A DNA stretch of 64,000 nucleotides from G963665545 sp963665545 (GCA_963665545.2 CAXXKZ010000007.1:248001-312000); one strand, 5' to 3'; positions 7,670 through 17,414 are shown, numbered from the stretch's first letter. Notes: generated by a model not told the origin, from the letters alone. Numbers and translations: made by a program.

Positions 7670-9596
7670 GCGCAGAAGGGGTCAGAGATTGATACGGTCA
7701 CTGGCCACCATCGCCCTGGTGCTGTCATATTCCACCGTGCATGCCCATCCAGAGCAAGACTGGCACGCCCAGCGTGATGCCCTGGTGCAGTGGGCCGAGA
7801 CGGTCGAACAAAGCACGCCCGGCAGCGTGCCGGCCAGCGCCTTGATCAACAACGAAGATATCATCCAGGTGCTGACAAGCTATGCGACCTTCAGTCCCAA
7901 CGAACAGGGCGTGACTGCCGGGCCGGTGGTGCTGGTGATGAGCGGTGAGGCTTTCCGATTTGCGGTCAATGTGCAACTGGTTGAAATCGCCGGTGGGTGG
8001 GCGGTCGAGCGGACCCGTGGCGGTGCCGAGCTGCCGCCGGACTTGATCCCCCGCAATCTCCCCGAGCATTCTGACACCCAGGCGGTCGAATTCTCGCTCA
8101 GCGACGCAAGCACCGGTCAGGGGGTCCACGCCCGTGTCCACATCAGCGGTCCAGCAGGTGAATACTGGCCCCCAGATGGTCATCAAAAGAACATTGCCGT
8201 AGGCTGGCGGCTGGACGTCGGCGGCGATGTCTCGATCAGCGACAAGACCTACGCCTACGTGACACCCACCTTCACAGCGAATCTGCCACCCGGTGAATTC
8301 GCTATTGAGGTCCGCAAAGGTACCGAGTATCTGCCCACCGAGCAGTCATTCACGGTGCAGCGCGGCGCGGCCGAAACGGTCTCGTTGACTCTGCAGCGCT
8401 GGGTCGATATGAACGCCCGTGGCTGGTACTCCGGGGACACCCACACCCACTTTCTGGATGAGCATTCTGGCATGCTCGAGCTGCGCGCCGAAGACCTCAA
8501 CATGCTCTACGTGCTCGCCACCAAGTGGGGCGAGCTGATTACCGATGTCGAACGCTTCAGCGGCGCCCCCAGCCTGCTTTCCACAGACAATGGTGTGCTC
8601 GTTTACAACGAAGAAACGCGGCATGGCTGGCTCGGCCATACCATATTGCACGGCATCGGCGAACTCGTTTACCCGTTGTCATGGGGTGGCCCCACCGAAG
8701 GCGTCTTTCGCGGTGGTGACTACTCGCCGATGGCCTACCAGGCAGACCGGGCACATGCCCAGGGCGGTCTGGTGACCTGGGCGCATTTTCCGGGGCCGGG
8801 CGGTGAGCTTGCCGTGGATGTGGCGCTGGGCAAAATTGACAGCGTGGATCTGTTCACCTGGGGCGATGCATTCGAGGGCCGTCCGTCAATTAGGGGCCGC
8901 GATCCCGCCAGCGTGGCAGCCTGGTACCGGTTTCTCAATTGCGGATTTAGACTGCCGGCGAGCGCCGGCACCGACAAGATGTTGAACGTGCAGGTCACCG
9001 GCAGCGTTTAAACCTATGCCTATACCGGTGCATCGTTCGACTACGTAGCCTGGCGAGCTGCGATCAAAGCGGGTCGCACCTTCGTCACCACCGGCCCGAT
9101 CATCGAATTCACCGCCAACGGCCAGGCCATCGGCGAGGCGTTGGCGCTCGAATCCGGCGCCGAGGTTGTACTCGAAGCACGCCTGCAGGCCCCGTATGGG
9201 CAGTACCCCGTGGATTCGCTGGAGATCATGCTCGGTGGCGAAGTCGTTGCCCGGCAAAAAAATGACGACCAGGCGTCAGAGCTGCGCCTGCGTGCCGTGG
9301 TGACTCCGAAGCAAAGCAGTTGGGCGGCCGCCCGCGCCCACGGCAGTGAATTGCTGCCTTATCAGGCCTGGCTGGGTCTGCCTGGAATTCCGCCGATGGC
9401 GCACACCAGCCCGATCTATTTCGTCGTCGATGAGGCACCTATCTCGTCCTGCGCCGAAGCCGGGACCCTCGCCGCGCAGGTGCAGCAGGCGATCGATTGG
9501 GCACAGACCGAGGCTCGGTATGCCGACCGGAGCCAGCGTGAGGAGGTCGTCAAGCTGTACGAAAAAGCGCTGGCGGTATATGCAAGTTTGGAATAA
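7662..9596 (+). pseudogene. CehA/McbA-family metallohydrolase with in-frame stop
   Basis: A GTG start at 7662 overlaps the TetR stop; a signal peptide ends near VHAHP. The frame encodes an N-terminal carbohydrate-binding-like region, then the PHP-type CehA/McbA domain with GDTHTH (about residue 258) and ASAGTDK. TAA at 9009-9011 stops the frame after GSV, but translation continues in the same frame with TYAYTGA...WRAAIKAGRTFVTTGP to 9596, the expected C-terminal part of the family. One substitution therefore truncates a 644-residue protein to 449 residues. A nonsense mutation, sequencing error or readthrough are all possible. GGGGTCAGAG occurs at 7678-7687 inside the first codons. Confidence 0.75.
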
Positions 9597-9617
9597 TGGG
9601 GAGTAAAGGGGGGGAGT

Positions 9618-9661
9618 AAAGGGGTCAGAGCCCTTTCCCAGTAAAGGGCTCTGACCCCTTT
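9618..9661. repeat. REP-like palindrome, variant B
   Basis: A perfect 19-bp inverted repeat (9618-9636 / 9643-9661) with a 6-nt loop. It shares GGGGTCAGAG with the main REP family but continues CCCTTT instead of TAAAGTGCC. It overlaps the 3' end of the MerR-TPR gene and supplies its TGA stop and last codons (KGSEPFTGKGL). Variant-B half-sites occur at about 23740 and 25492. Confidence 0.9.
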
Positions 9662-10455
9662 AAGAACACCTGGAAAGCTCGCAAGTGCCGAATCGCTGCC
9701 TTGCGCCGACCCAGTTTTTCATACAACCGCGCCAGATTGTGGTGGGCGTCAGCGAGCTCTGGAAGTGCGGCTTTATAGGCCTGGAGCGCTTCTGATTCAT
9801 GGCCCTGATCTTCCAGCAGCGTACCCAAATTGAACGCGGCGACGGCATTGCCCGGCGCACAGGTCAATGCCTTGCGATAGTGTCCCTCCGCCTCTTCCAG
9901 CCGCCCGGTTTGCTGCAGCAGCCGGCCCAGGTTGATGTGGGCATCGGCCTGTTTGCCATCCAATTCTATGGCTTTGGAATATGCGCGCATGGCGTCGGCC
10001 GGAGCGATTTCCTCCAGGTCAATGGCACGGTCGTACCACTCATCGCTTGCATGGGCTTGCACGGGTGCAGCCAGTGCTTGCGGCGCTCGGCGGACTTCGT
10101 CAAACAGCATGTGACCCTGGCCAGTTTCGACTTCCCACCAGAGTTCACCTTGCCGAACCACCACATGATCACCGGCCCGGGATACGCGCACCGTTGACAG
10201 TGGCCTGCCGTCTGGCAGCAAGTGCGCCACCGCGGCCAGGCTGCGCTTGACCTTGCGGGTTGCAAGTCCCTTGTCAATCAGTTCCTTGGCGGCCCGCAGG
10301 ACGACCAGGTCTCGAAAGCTGAAAACGAACTCGCCACGGCTGTTTTTCTGGGGATGCACCAGTCCGGAACGGACGAAATTGTAAATCCGGGCTGCCGGCC
10401 ACTCCAGCAACTCAGAAACTTCCTGAGTGCTGTAAGCCGACCCAATGGCTGACAC
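9625..10455 (-). CDS. MerR-type HTH plus tetratricopeptide-repeat protein of the Ku locus
   Basis: A 276-residue protein. Residues 5-75 form a MerR-like winged helix (YSTQEVSELLEW..., FRDLVVLRAAKELIDKG). A linker (76-135) is followed by about four TPR units (about 135-265: AMRAYSKAIELDGKQADAHINLG, AEGHYRKALTCAPGNAVAAFNLG and so on). It starts 5 nt downstream of the Ku stop, so it is co-transcribed with Ku and may regulate the NHEJ genes or scaffold partners; this is inference. The last 11 residues come from the REP-like palindrome at 9618-9661, so the native C-terminus has been replaced. Confidence 0.8.
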   Translation of the reverse strand: MSAIGSAYSTQEVSELLEWPAARIYNFVRSGLVHPQKNSRGEFVFSFRDLVVLRAAKELIDKGLATRKVKRSLAAVAHLLPDGRPLSTVRVSRAGDHVVVRQGELWWEVETGQGHMLFDEVRRAPQALAAPVQAHASDEWYDRAIDLEEIAPADAMRAYSKAIELDGKQADAHINLGRLLQQTGRLEEAEGHYRKALTCAPGNAVAAFNLGTLLEDQGHESEALQAYKAALPELADAHHNLARLYEKLGRRKAAIRHLRAFQVFLKGSEPFTGKGL

Positions 10456-10460
10456 GGTGC

Positions 10461-11309
10461 CTACTTTCGAACCGCCTTTTTGGATGTGCCCCCTTTGGCG
10501 AGCTTGCCGGCGCGCTTGCCGGCGCGCTTGGCCGGTTTCTTTTCTGGCGCCAGGCTCGCCTTGAGCGCGTCCATGATATCGATGATCCTGCCCTCGGACT
10601 CATCCTCTGCCTGAATCGTAATTTCCTCGCCGGCGATTTTGGCTTCGATCATGGCCAGAACTTCCTTACGCACGGTATCCTCGTATTGGCCTGGATCAAA
10701 TTCCTCGCTGCTGACCTGGTCGATCAACTGAACAGCAAGCTTGATTTCATCGTCACTCACGTCAACATCGTCGATGGGTATTTCCGCAAAAGACTTGACC
10801 TCGTCGGCATAAAAAAGCTGTTCCATCACCAGGCCTTCCTTAAAGGGCCGCACCATCACCAGGTAGTCTTTGCCCCGTGCGGCGTATTTGGCCATTGCAA
10901 CCTTGCCGGTCTTTCGCATCGCCTCACCCAGCAGGTGATAGGCCTTGGCGCCGCCCAGGTCCGGGCCGAGGTAATAGGCCTTTTGCAGGCTGATCCTCTC
11001 GACCTGGTCGACCGGTACAAATTCCTTGATTTCAATCGTCCGATTCGACTTGGCTTCCAGCGCCTTGAGCTCGTCGTTGGTAAAGGTGACGAACTGTCCT
11101 TTGGAGAATTCGTAACCCTTGATCATTTCCGAGCGCTGTACCACTTCGCCACTCTTGCTCGAGATGTACTGTTGCTTGACGCGAGCGCCACTGGGATTCA
11201 GTTGATTGAACCGGATTGCACCTGAAGATTGTGAGGTGGTGTACAACTTGATCGGAATCGACACCAGCCCAAAGGAAATCGCAGCAGAACCTAGTGCGCG
11301 CGCAGCCAT
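10461..11309 (-). CDS. ku: Ku protein, bacterial non-homologous end joining
   Basis: A 282-residue bacterial Ku homodimer subunit that binds double-strand DNA ends and recruits LigD. The family opening is clear (ALGSAAISFGLVSIPIKLYT), as are the core strands and the C-terminal bridge region (LAVQLIDQVSSEEFDPGQYED). The tail from about 255 is a Lys/Arg-rich extension (KKPAKRAGKRAGK), known in this family to aid DNA threading and ligase stimulation. It is divergent from ligD across a 138-bp promoter region and followed by the MerR-TPR gene. Confidence 0.96.
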   Translation of the reverse strand: MAARALGSAAISFGLVSIPIKLYTTSQSSGAIRFNQLNPSGARVKQQYISSKSGEVVQRSEMIKGYEFSKGQFVTFTNDELKALEAKSNRTIEIKEFVPVDQVERISLQKAYYLGPDLGGAKAYHLLGEAMRKTGKVAMAKYAARGKDYLVMVRPFKEGLVMEQLFYADEVKSFAEIPIDDVDVSDDEIKLAVQLIDQVSSEEFDPGQYEDTVRKEVLAMIEAKIAGEEITIQAEDESEGRIIDIMDALKASLAPEKKPAKRAGKRAGKLAKGGTSKKAVRK

Positions 11310-11447
11310 ATTTTACTCCCTTATCCGGCACCCCCGCTGCGCATTTTCCCCTGCTCACACAGCTATTTGAGGCAGAAAGGTCAAGTATTTTACAATGAAA
11401 TTCATCATTTTACTTACTTTTTGTCGAATCTGGTGTATTTGTAAGCG

Positions 11448-13928
11448 ATGGCGAAGCGAAATAGCCTCACAGAATATGAAGCCAAACGTCAGCCCGGGGA
11501 GACGCCGGAGCCCTTTGGCGGGCCCCGTCCAACCGGCGGCTCTGTATTCGTTATTCATCACCATTGGGCCCGTCAAAGGCACTACGACCTGAGGCTGGAA
11601 CATGGCGGCGTGCTGTGGTCCTGGGCAGTGCCAAAAGGGCCATCGGTTGATCCGGCCGACAAGCGCTTCGCCGCCCACGTTGAATCCCACCCGGTTGAAT
11701 ACGCCCGCTTTGAAGGGCTGATCCCGGCCGGCAACTACGGTGCCGGCGCGATGATCATCTGGGACCGCGGCCAGTGGGTCCCTTTGAATGATCCGGAAGC
11801 CGGTTTCAAAAAGGGCAAACTCCTGTTCGAATTGCGGGGTTTCAAATTGCACGGCAAGTGGACGCTGGTGCGCATCGGCAAAGATGACAAGAATTGGCTG
11901 CTGATCAAGGAACAGGATCACTGGGTGGGACGCATTCCCGAGCCACCGATGGATTCGGTTCTGTCCGGTCTGACGGTGGAACAACTCAAAACCGGGGAGG
12001 ATCCGTCCCTGCAACTGCGCCGTGCCCTGGGCCGCGCAAAAACGCCGCAGGCACCGGTCGATCCGAAAAGCACGAAACCCATGCTGTGCCAGTCGGCAGA
12101 GCCATTTTCTCACCCCGACTGGCTCTACGAGGTCAAGTACGACGGCTACCGTGTGCTGGCTTCGCGGGATGAACGGGGCGCCGTTCTGCGTTCCCGCTCC
12201 GGCCGGGTCATCAGCGACAACTTCCCCGAGATTGTCGAAGCGCTGGAAGCCCTGCCACATCAACATTTCCTGATTGATGGAGAAATGACCCTGCCCAATG
12301 CTGCCGGCATCCCGGATTTTGGACGCCTGCAAAAACGGGCTCAACTCGCCCGGGCACACCACATCCAGCATGCCGCCCTGGTCAGCCCGGCATCACTCTT
12401 TGTATTTGATCTGCTCAGCTACCAGCGCTTTGATTTGCGCGCCTTGCCGCTGGAAAAGCGCAAAGCGTACCTGCGCCGCATCCTCCCCAGTGTCGGCCCG
12501 CTCCGCTACGCGGATCACATTGATGAGCACGGCGAGGCGGCCTACGCAGAGGCGGTGCGGATGCAACTGGAGGGCCTGGTGGCCAAACGGGCGAGTAGCG
12601 TCTATGCCAGCACCCGTTCTGCCGACTGGCTCAAGCTTGCAATTCTGAAAACGGACGATTTCGTGGTGGTGGGATATCTGCGACCGGCCCGCGGCGGCAG
12701 CGCATTCAAAGCCCTGTTACTGGGCCAGTACGAAAATTCAGAATGGGTCTATGTCGGCCGGGTTGGGTCCGGGTTGGACCGCGAGCCGCGCTTGGAGTTG
12801 GCCCGGCAGTTGCAGTTGCTGCACAGCGCCGAACCGTGCCTGGCGATGGACAGTCCGCCAGCGGGCGCCCGCTGGCTGAAACCCCAACTCGTCTGCGAGG
12901 TTCGCTTCAAGGAATTCACCGCCAAGGGCCTTCTGCGTCAACCCGTGCTGTTGAGATTGCGCGAAGACAAACCAGCCCAGGACTGCCTGCACCCGGTCAC
13001 ACGCCATCAGCTCGGTGAACCCGCCAGGGTAGAAAAGACCACGCCAATACCGCAATTCATTCCCATCAATGTGAACAAAGTCTTTTGGCCCGCGGAGAGC
13101 CTGACCAAAGGGCAGCTCCTGCGGCACTACGAGGGCATCGCCAAATGGATGCTGCCCTACCTGAAGGACCGGCCAATTGTGCTGACCCGCTATCCCGATG
13201 GCATCGAGGGCAACTCATTTTTCCAACACGAAGCACCGCAATACCTGCCGACCTGGATTCGTACCGAGGCCGTGATCAAGCGCGGCGAAGTGACCCAGCG
13301 CTACATCTTCATAGAACACCTCGACTCGCTGCTCTACATCATCAACCTCGGCACGATACCGATTCACCTGTGGAACAGCAGGGTTCAATCAATCGACCAC
13401 CCGGATTACTGCGTGTTGGACATTGACCCAAAGTCCGCGCCGTTTACGGCCGTCATTCAGGTCGCCCGCGAATTGCACCATATCTGTGACAGTTGCGACC
13501 TGCCCCACTATCTGAAAACCAGCGGCGGCACCGGCCTGCACATCCTGATTCCACTGGGCGGCCAGATCGACCATGCGCAATCGCGCAGCCTGGCTGAATT
13601 GCTGGCCCGCGTTTGTGTTGCCCGGTTGCCGGAAATCGCCACGATTCAACGGCAGGTAAAGATGCGCAAGGGGCGGGTCTACCTGGATTACCTGCAAAAT
13701 GGCTTTGGCAAAACCATTGCAGCACCCTTTTGTGTACGCCCGCTGGCAGGCGCCCCGGTCTCAATGCCGCTGCGATGGAAAGACCTCAAGGCATCGACGC
13801 GGCCTGCCGATTTTCACATTTTGAACGCGGCCCGTCGCATGCGCGCCCTGAAAGTCGACCCCATGGCGCCGGTTTTGACCGAACAAGCGAATCTGCATGG
13901 CGCCCTCGAGCGGCTTGCAGCGCTTTGA
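11448..13928 (+). CDS. ligD: ATP-dependent DNA ligase LigD (PE-ligase-polymerase)
   Basis: An 826-residue multifunctional NHEJ enzyme. Domains in order: 3'-phosphoesterase (about 20-170, HHHWARQRHYDLRLE), ATP-dependent ligase (about 210-515, adenylation motif EVKYDGYR with Lys230, then OB-fold), and primase-polymerase (about 545-815, VNKVFWP, RYPDGIEG, DIDP metal motif, KTSGGTGLHI). The PE-Lig-Pol order is that of Pseudomonas-type LigD; mycobacteria use Pol-PE-Lig. Together with the adjacent Ku it should form a complete two-component end-joining system. Frame and length are intact. Confidence 0.96.
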   Translation: MAKRNSLTEYEAKRQPGETPEPFGGPRPTGGSVFVIHHHWARQRHYDLRLEHGGVLWSWAVPKGPSVDPADKRFAAHVESHPVEYARFEGLIPAGNYGAGAMIIWDRGQWVPLNDPEAGFKKGKLLFELRGFKLHGKWTLVRIGKDDKNWLLIKEQDHWVGRIPEPPMDSVLSGLTVEQLKTGEDPSLQLRRALGRAKTPQAPVDPKSTKPMLCQSAEPFSHPDWLYEVKYDGYRVLASRDERGAVLRSRSGRVISDNFPEIVEALEALPHQHFLIDGEMTLPNAAGIPDFGRLQKRAQLARAHHIQHAALVSPASLFVFDLLSYQRFDLRALPLEKRKAYLRRILPSVGPLRYADHIDEHGEAAYAEAVRMQLEGLVAKRASSVYASTRSADWLKLAILKTDDFVVVGYLRPARGGSAFKALLLGQYENSEWVYVGRVGSGLDREPRLELARQLQLLHSAEPCLAMDSPPAGARWLKPQLVCEVRFKEFTAKGLLRQPVLLRLREDKPAQDCLHPVTRHQLGEPARVEKTTPIPQFIPINVNKVFWPAESLTKGQLLRHYEGIAKWMLPYLKDRPIVLTRYPDGIEGNSFFQHEAPQYLPTWIRTEAVIKRGEVTQRYIFIEHLDSLLYIINLGTIPIHLWNSRVQSIDHPDYCVLDIDPKSAPFTAVIQVARELHHICDSCDLPHYLKTSGGTGLHILIPLGGQIDHAQSRSLAELLARVCVARLPEIATIQRQVKMRKGRVYLDYLQNGFGKTIAAPFCVRPLAGAPVSMPLRWKDLKASTRPADFHILNAARRMRALKVDPMAPVLTEQANLHGALERLAAL

Positions 13929-13954
13929 AAAGGCCGAATGGTTGCGAGACTCCT

Positions 13955-14569
13955 TTATTGCGCGCAAATTTCCCCCAACGATACGCTGTGATCAAGATAA
14001 TCGAGCGTGATGGGCCTTATCGCTTGGTTGGTTTTCAAAACCAGCGATGGAAAGCGGTTGGCGCCCAGCTGGCTGGCCAGATCCAGTTGACGCTGAAATT
14101 CGGCTTCAGTTTCCCCAGACAATAATTCCTGAGCAAAAGACGCTTCGTCAAGGCCAATTTCGCCGGCCAATTGCGCCAGTGTTTCCGGCTCCGATGGATT
14201 CATCGCGCGCAGGTAGTAGGCGCGCTGAATCGACTCGATCATTGCTTCCTCCAGGCCGTATGCTGCAGCGGTCACGACGGCCCGGCAGGCTTTGTAGGTA
14301 TCCCGCCTTGGCCGGCAGCGTAACCAGAAATCGAAATTGAATTCGGTGCCTAACGTGGCTTGAATATTTTTCCAGTGGCCCTGGATGGTTAACTGCAAGT
14401 CAGCGGGCATGGACTGGTCATTATCAGGCGCCAATCCGCCCATCACGTTGGCAATTTCAATATGTCCGGGCAAGGCCGACCTGAGCTGACCCCAGGTGGG
14501 CCGGTAGCCCCAGCACCAGCTGCACATGGGATCGTGGACGTAGTAGAGAATTGTGTCGGTAGCAGTCAT
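13955..14569 (-). CDS. DsbA-family (FrnE-like) thioredoxin-fold protein
   Basis: About 204 residues from ATG 14569 (an upstream start at 14608 adds a non-conserved stretch). The N-terminal strand YYVHDPMCSWCWGY carries a CxxC (CSWC), followed by a helical insertion typical of DSBA/FrnE-like oxidoreductases and a closing GANRFPSLVLKTN strand with the cis-Pro. No signal peptide is evident, so it is probably cytoplasmic. It is convergent with ligD with only 26 bp between stops. Substrate unknown. Confidence 0.82.
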   Translation of the reverse strand: MTATDTILYYVHDPMCSWCWGYRPTWGQLRSALPGHIEIANVMGGLAPDNDQSMPADLQLTIQGHWKNIQATLGTEFNFDFWLRCRPRRDTYKACRAVVTAAAYGLEEAMIESIQRAYYLRAMNPSEPETLAQLAGEIGLDEASFAQELLSGETEAEFQRQLDLASQLGANRFPSLVLKTNQAIRPITLDYLDHSVSLGEICAQ

Positions 14570-14805
14570 CGGCGGCAAATTCCAACATGCGGAAACCAGG
14601 AAATTCATATTAGCAGACTGTCAAATATGGGGGCCTCTCCTGGATCCATAGTCAAATCTTCTCATTCGTTTACGATTGATATGCTGCCGAAACGAGTCAA
14701 TGAACGCGTGTAACAGCGACGTTGCATACATCATTAGTATTTTTCTCACCTGCATCTCAGCCACTCCTTTCCTGAATTCGGAACCCAACTACCTCAGCAA
14801 CAAAA

Positions 14806-14838
14806 AAACCCTCGGAGGTCTGGACCTGCCGAGGGTTT
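14806..14838 (-). terminator. Rho-independent terminator, minus strand
   Basis: AAACCCTCGG (14806-14815) pairs with CCGAGGGTTT (14829-14838), and the loop adds AGGTC/GACCT pairs, giving a long stem. On the minus strand it is followed by a run of T (A-run 14802-14808 on plus). It is placed about 50 bp after the stop of the small minus-strand ORF at 14886. The rest of 14610-14885 holds no convincing gene. Confidence 0.7.
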
Positions 14839-14885
14839 CCTGTCGTCAGGTCTGCTATCCGCAGACCCTTTTCAAGAAGTCTGCG

Positions 14886-15113
14886 CTAACGATATTCCAC
14901 TTCGTACCAACACGCGGGCGCTGCCGAGGCGAACGCAAGCCTGGCGCCGGCCGGGTACTTTTTCGGTTGTGTGAATTTGTCTAACAGCACGTAATTTTCC
15001 TTTTGCTCCCCCGGCAAAACCGGGTATGGCTTCAATCGTCGATCGCCCAGAACCGCCTGGGTCAATCCACCTTGGCGACGCACTCTACGCCCGCCAAAAT
15101 GACTTTGCAACAA
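14886..15113 (-). CDS. Hypothetical 75-residue protein
   Basis: A short minus-strand frame, plausible because a strong terminator follows and an AT-rich promoter-like region (15114-15170) precedes it. The second half (KYPAGARLAF, CWYEVEYR) looks protein-like. The only start at this position is TTG and no family is recognised, so it may be a remnant of a longer gene. Confidence 0.35.
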   Translation of the reverse strand: MLQSHFGGRRVRRQGGLTQAVLGDRRLKPYPVLPGEQKENYVLLDKFTQPKKYPAGARLAFASAAPACWYEVEYR

Positions 15114-15171
15114 ATAGTTAAAAAAATGTTAAAACTTTACAAATTGAGCACTAAATATTTTTGCTCTAAGC

Positions 15172-15585
15172 CTAATTTTCCTCCTCAAGCACCGTAATGT
15201 GGATAGCCAGGCCGTCGCCCTGGGCGCCGGTGATGATTTGAAATCGATAGTCGTCCTTGCTGAATCTCACGGCGAACGGCAATTGGTCTAGCATGCCGGC
15301 CTGACGCATTCTCGCGCTGCCTGGCGTTTCCTGCAATTCCCAGCCAAGCGCCTGCATTTGTGACTCGTAAAACTCACGCAGTTCCGCATGGCTGCTGGTC
15401 GTGAACAATGAGATGCGAATACCATCATGCAAATCCGAGTTGTCTCTGCCAAGCTCGGTCACTTCAGCATTGCCATATTCTGGCAACGAGAGTGATCGGT
15501 ATAGTTCGGGGTAGTCCAGTTCCTCCGCACCCAGGTGCGCGCAAATTGACAACAGCAGGGCCAGGTACATCAGATTCTTCTTCAT
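15172..15585 (-). CDS. Small secreted protein of unknown function
   Basis: About 137 residues from ATG 15585, preceded by GAGGAA. The signal peptide (MKKNLMYLALLLSICAHLGA) is followed by a 115-residue mature alpha/beta domain with HAELREFYESQMQALGWEL, a pattern seen in small periplasmic proteins that end in beta strands. No family assignment. It is separated from the GT gene at 15671 by about 70 bp. Confidence 0.65.
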   Translation of the reverse strand: MKKNLMYLALLLSICAHLGAEELDYPELYRSLSLPEYGNAEVTELGRDNSDLHDGIRISLFTTSSHAELREFYESQMQALGWELQETPGSARMRQAGMLDQLPFAVRFSKDDYRFQIITGAQGDGLAIHITVLEEEN

Positions 15586-15670
15586 CCTGTTCTTCCTCAA
15601 GAAAATCGGAAAACATGTGTACTGAGATAAGGGTCAGCACCGCTTACCCGAGCTGACTGTCTCCCGCTCA

Positions 15671-16447
15671 TCAAGCGACCGTCGGAAAGGGCGGCAGGTT
15701 CCGGGTCATCCACTGGGGTTTCAAATACCACTTGCCGAATTTGCGCATCAAGGACTCTTTTTCGTTCGCCAGGACCCAGTTGTGGTGGACCATATAGGGG
15801 TTAATGGTCATTGAATTTCGACGGTAATACGCGCCATTTGGAAACAGTTCGAGTGGCAGCAGTGCGTAGTCGAATTGTTGCTTGATTGCATTGATGTAAC
15901 ACTGATCTTGCCAATTTTCATTGACCCAGGATTGTCGATGGCGGATGGCTGCAACCGGATCAAGCAGTCCGCGCGTATTTTCGGTTGAACGAATGAGCCA
16001 AAATCCGGTGCACAGATTGTCATGGTCGGCGTCTTCCATGCAGGCATTCTGAATCAAAAGTTCATGACCCTGGATGTGCTCAAGCAGATACGGGAAGAAT
16101 TGACTGTCCTCAAAAGTGACGTCAGCGTCAGTGAATAGCACGAATTCATGATCCAGCAGACAACGATGGATGACGCGAATTTTCTGCAGCGCAATATCGC
16201 CAAATTCCCTCGACCCAAAAATCGCAAGCGGGCCAGATGCGTCGTCGTCAATGCCACAGTACCGGGCGTCGTGCCCGGCGCAGGACAGGGCTTCCCCGGC
16301 AGCGCGATCGGCACAATAAATGCGGGGTTCCGCCTCGAAACCGCAGGCCTTCAGCGAGGCCAGGCAGTTACGGGTGAAATCCAGGTAGCCGCTATTGGTC
16401 AGCGAAATGAACGCGGGTTTTTTAACGGTATGGCTGTCGATCACCAT
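15671..16447 (-). CDS. Nucleotide-diphospho-sugar transferase (GT-A fold)
   Basis: A 258-residue protein resembling the nucleotide-diphospho-sugar transferase family (GT77-like). It has an N-terminal strand (FISLTNSGYLDF), a DxD metal motif in FTDADVTF (Asp107/Asp109), and downstream residues LCTGFWLIRS and CYINAIKQQFDY typical of the acceptor half. No signal or membrane segment. It is divergent from the GT15-like gene at 16559 and is the first of four glycosyltransferases around the peptide operon. Donor and acceptor unknown. Confidence 0.72.
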   Translation of the reverse strand: MVIDSHTVKKPAFISLTNSGYLDFTRNCLASLKACGFEAEPRIYCADRAAGEALSCAGHDARYCGIDDDASGPLAIFGSREFGDIALQKIRVIHRCLLDHEFVLFTDADVTFEDSQFFPYLLEHIQGHELLIQNACMEDADHDNLCTGFWLIRSTENTRGLLDPVAAIRHRQSWVNENWQDQCYINAIKQQFDYALLPLELFPNGAYYRRNSMTINPYMVHHNWVLANEKESLMRKFGKWYLKPQWMTRNLPPFPTVA

Positions 16448-16558
16448 TTAGTAAAGCACAATGGAACTGCCCCTGTCTGCCCAGAGAGTTGGCGTTTGCG
16501 TTAAGAGATTGGAGTTATTATGGGCGTTCATTTCACAAAAGGGCTACGGGGTTAACAA

Positions 16559-17314
16559 GTGCAAAAGGCAGCAATTGTGTATCTGACCATTGGCGATGAG
16601 CGCCACAGGGCGATGATGGCAGAAAGCCTCAAGCTGCTCCAGAAAAACCTGACTGGCCGCCATCCCTATCCGGTCATTGTGTTCCACGAAGGTGATCTCA
16701 AGTCGTCCGACCTGGAGGACTGGAGGAAGATCTGTCCGACTGTCGGGCTCCGACAGATCGACATGACGCCGCCTGCGTGGATTGACCCGGCAGATCATCC
16801 GACCTGGGCCATGCCGCGGCGGTTCGGGGTGGGATATCGGAGCATGTGCCGATTCTTCGCTGTGCAAATATTCGACCTGCTGGATGGGTTTGACTGGTAC
16901 ATGAGGCTCGACGACGACTCGTTTATCCTGTCGCCGATTGAGGAAGATCCGTTCGACTTCCTGGCTGACCGGGGCAAGACATACGGCCATCGCTGCCGGA
17001 CGCGCGAGGTGCCACAGGCGGTGAGGGGCCTGCTGCGATTTCTGCAGACCCACGACCCCTCACTGGCCGGCATGAAATGGGATTACATCCAAATCTATAA
17101 TAATTTCCACATCGCGAAACTGGAGCTCTGGCGCCGGCCGAAGATCCGCGACATGTTGGAGGCAATCGACATGAGCGGTAAAATCTACACCCGGAGATGG
17201 GGTGACGCGCCGATCCAGACGCTGCTGCTCAAGGCCTACCAGCCTCAGAACGAGCGGCACGAGTTCAAGAACTTCACCTACAAGCACAATGGGACGTGGC
17301 AGGCGCAGCAATGA
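16559..17314 (+). CDS. GT15-like (KRE2/MNT1-type) glycosyltransferase
   Basis: A 251-residue protein starting at GTG 16559. YRSMCRFF (93-100) and DWYMRLDDDSFI (112-123), then EEDPFDFLADRGKTYG, match the core of glycolipid 2-alpha-mannosyltransferases (GT15), a family described mainly in fungi. It lacks the fungal membrane anchor. It lies about 130 bp upstream of the small-peptide gene and is on the same strand as the peptide, GT, nucleotidyltransferase and PqqD genes. A GGGG/CCCC hairpin (about 17380-17409) after its stop may separate transcription from the downstream unit. Confidence 0.7.
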   Translation: MQKAAIVYLTIGDERHRAMMAESLKLLQKNLTGRHPYPVIVFHEGDLKSSDLEDWRKICPTVGLRQIDMTPPAWIDPADHPTWAMPRRFGVGYRSMCRFFAVQIFDLLDGFDWYMRLDDDSFILSPIEEDPFDFLADRGKTYGHRCRTREVPQAVRGLLRFLQTHDPSLAGMKWDYIQIYNNFHIAKLELWRRPKIRDMLEAIDMSGKIYTRRWGDAPIQTLLLKAYQPQNERHEFKNFTYKHNGTWQAQQ

Positions 17315-17414
17315 GCAGCAATCCGATGAATGCCCCAATCTCCTGTTTTTGCAGAATTGGTGCAGGGTCACCCGCGGGTAAAGGGGTGCCGAGAAGGGCC
17401 CGCCCCCTTTGCTG

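Noticed and set aside
11355..12371. A 338-codon minus-strand frame opposite ligD
   Set aside because: It is an antisense shadow of the phosphoesterase and ligase domains; no domain or start signal.
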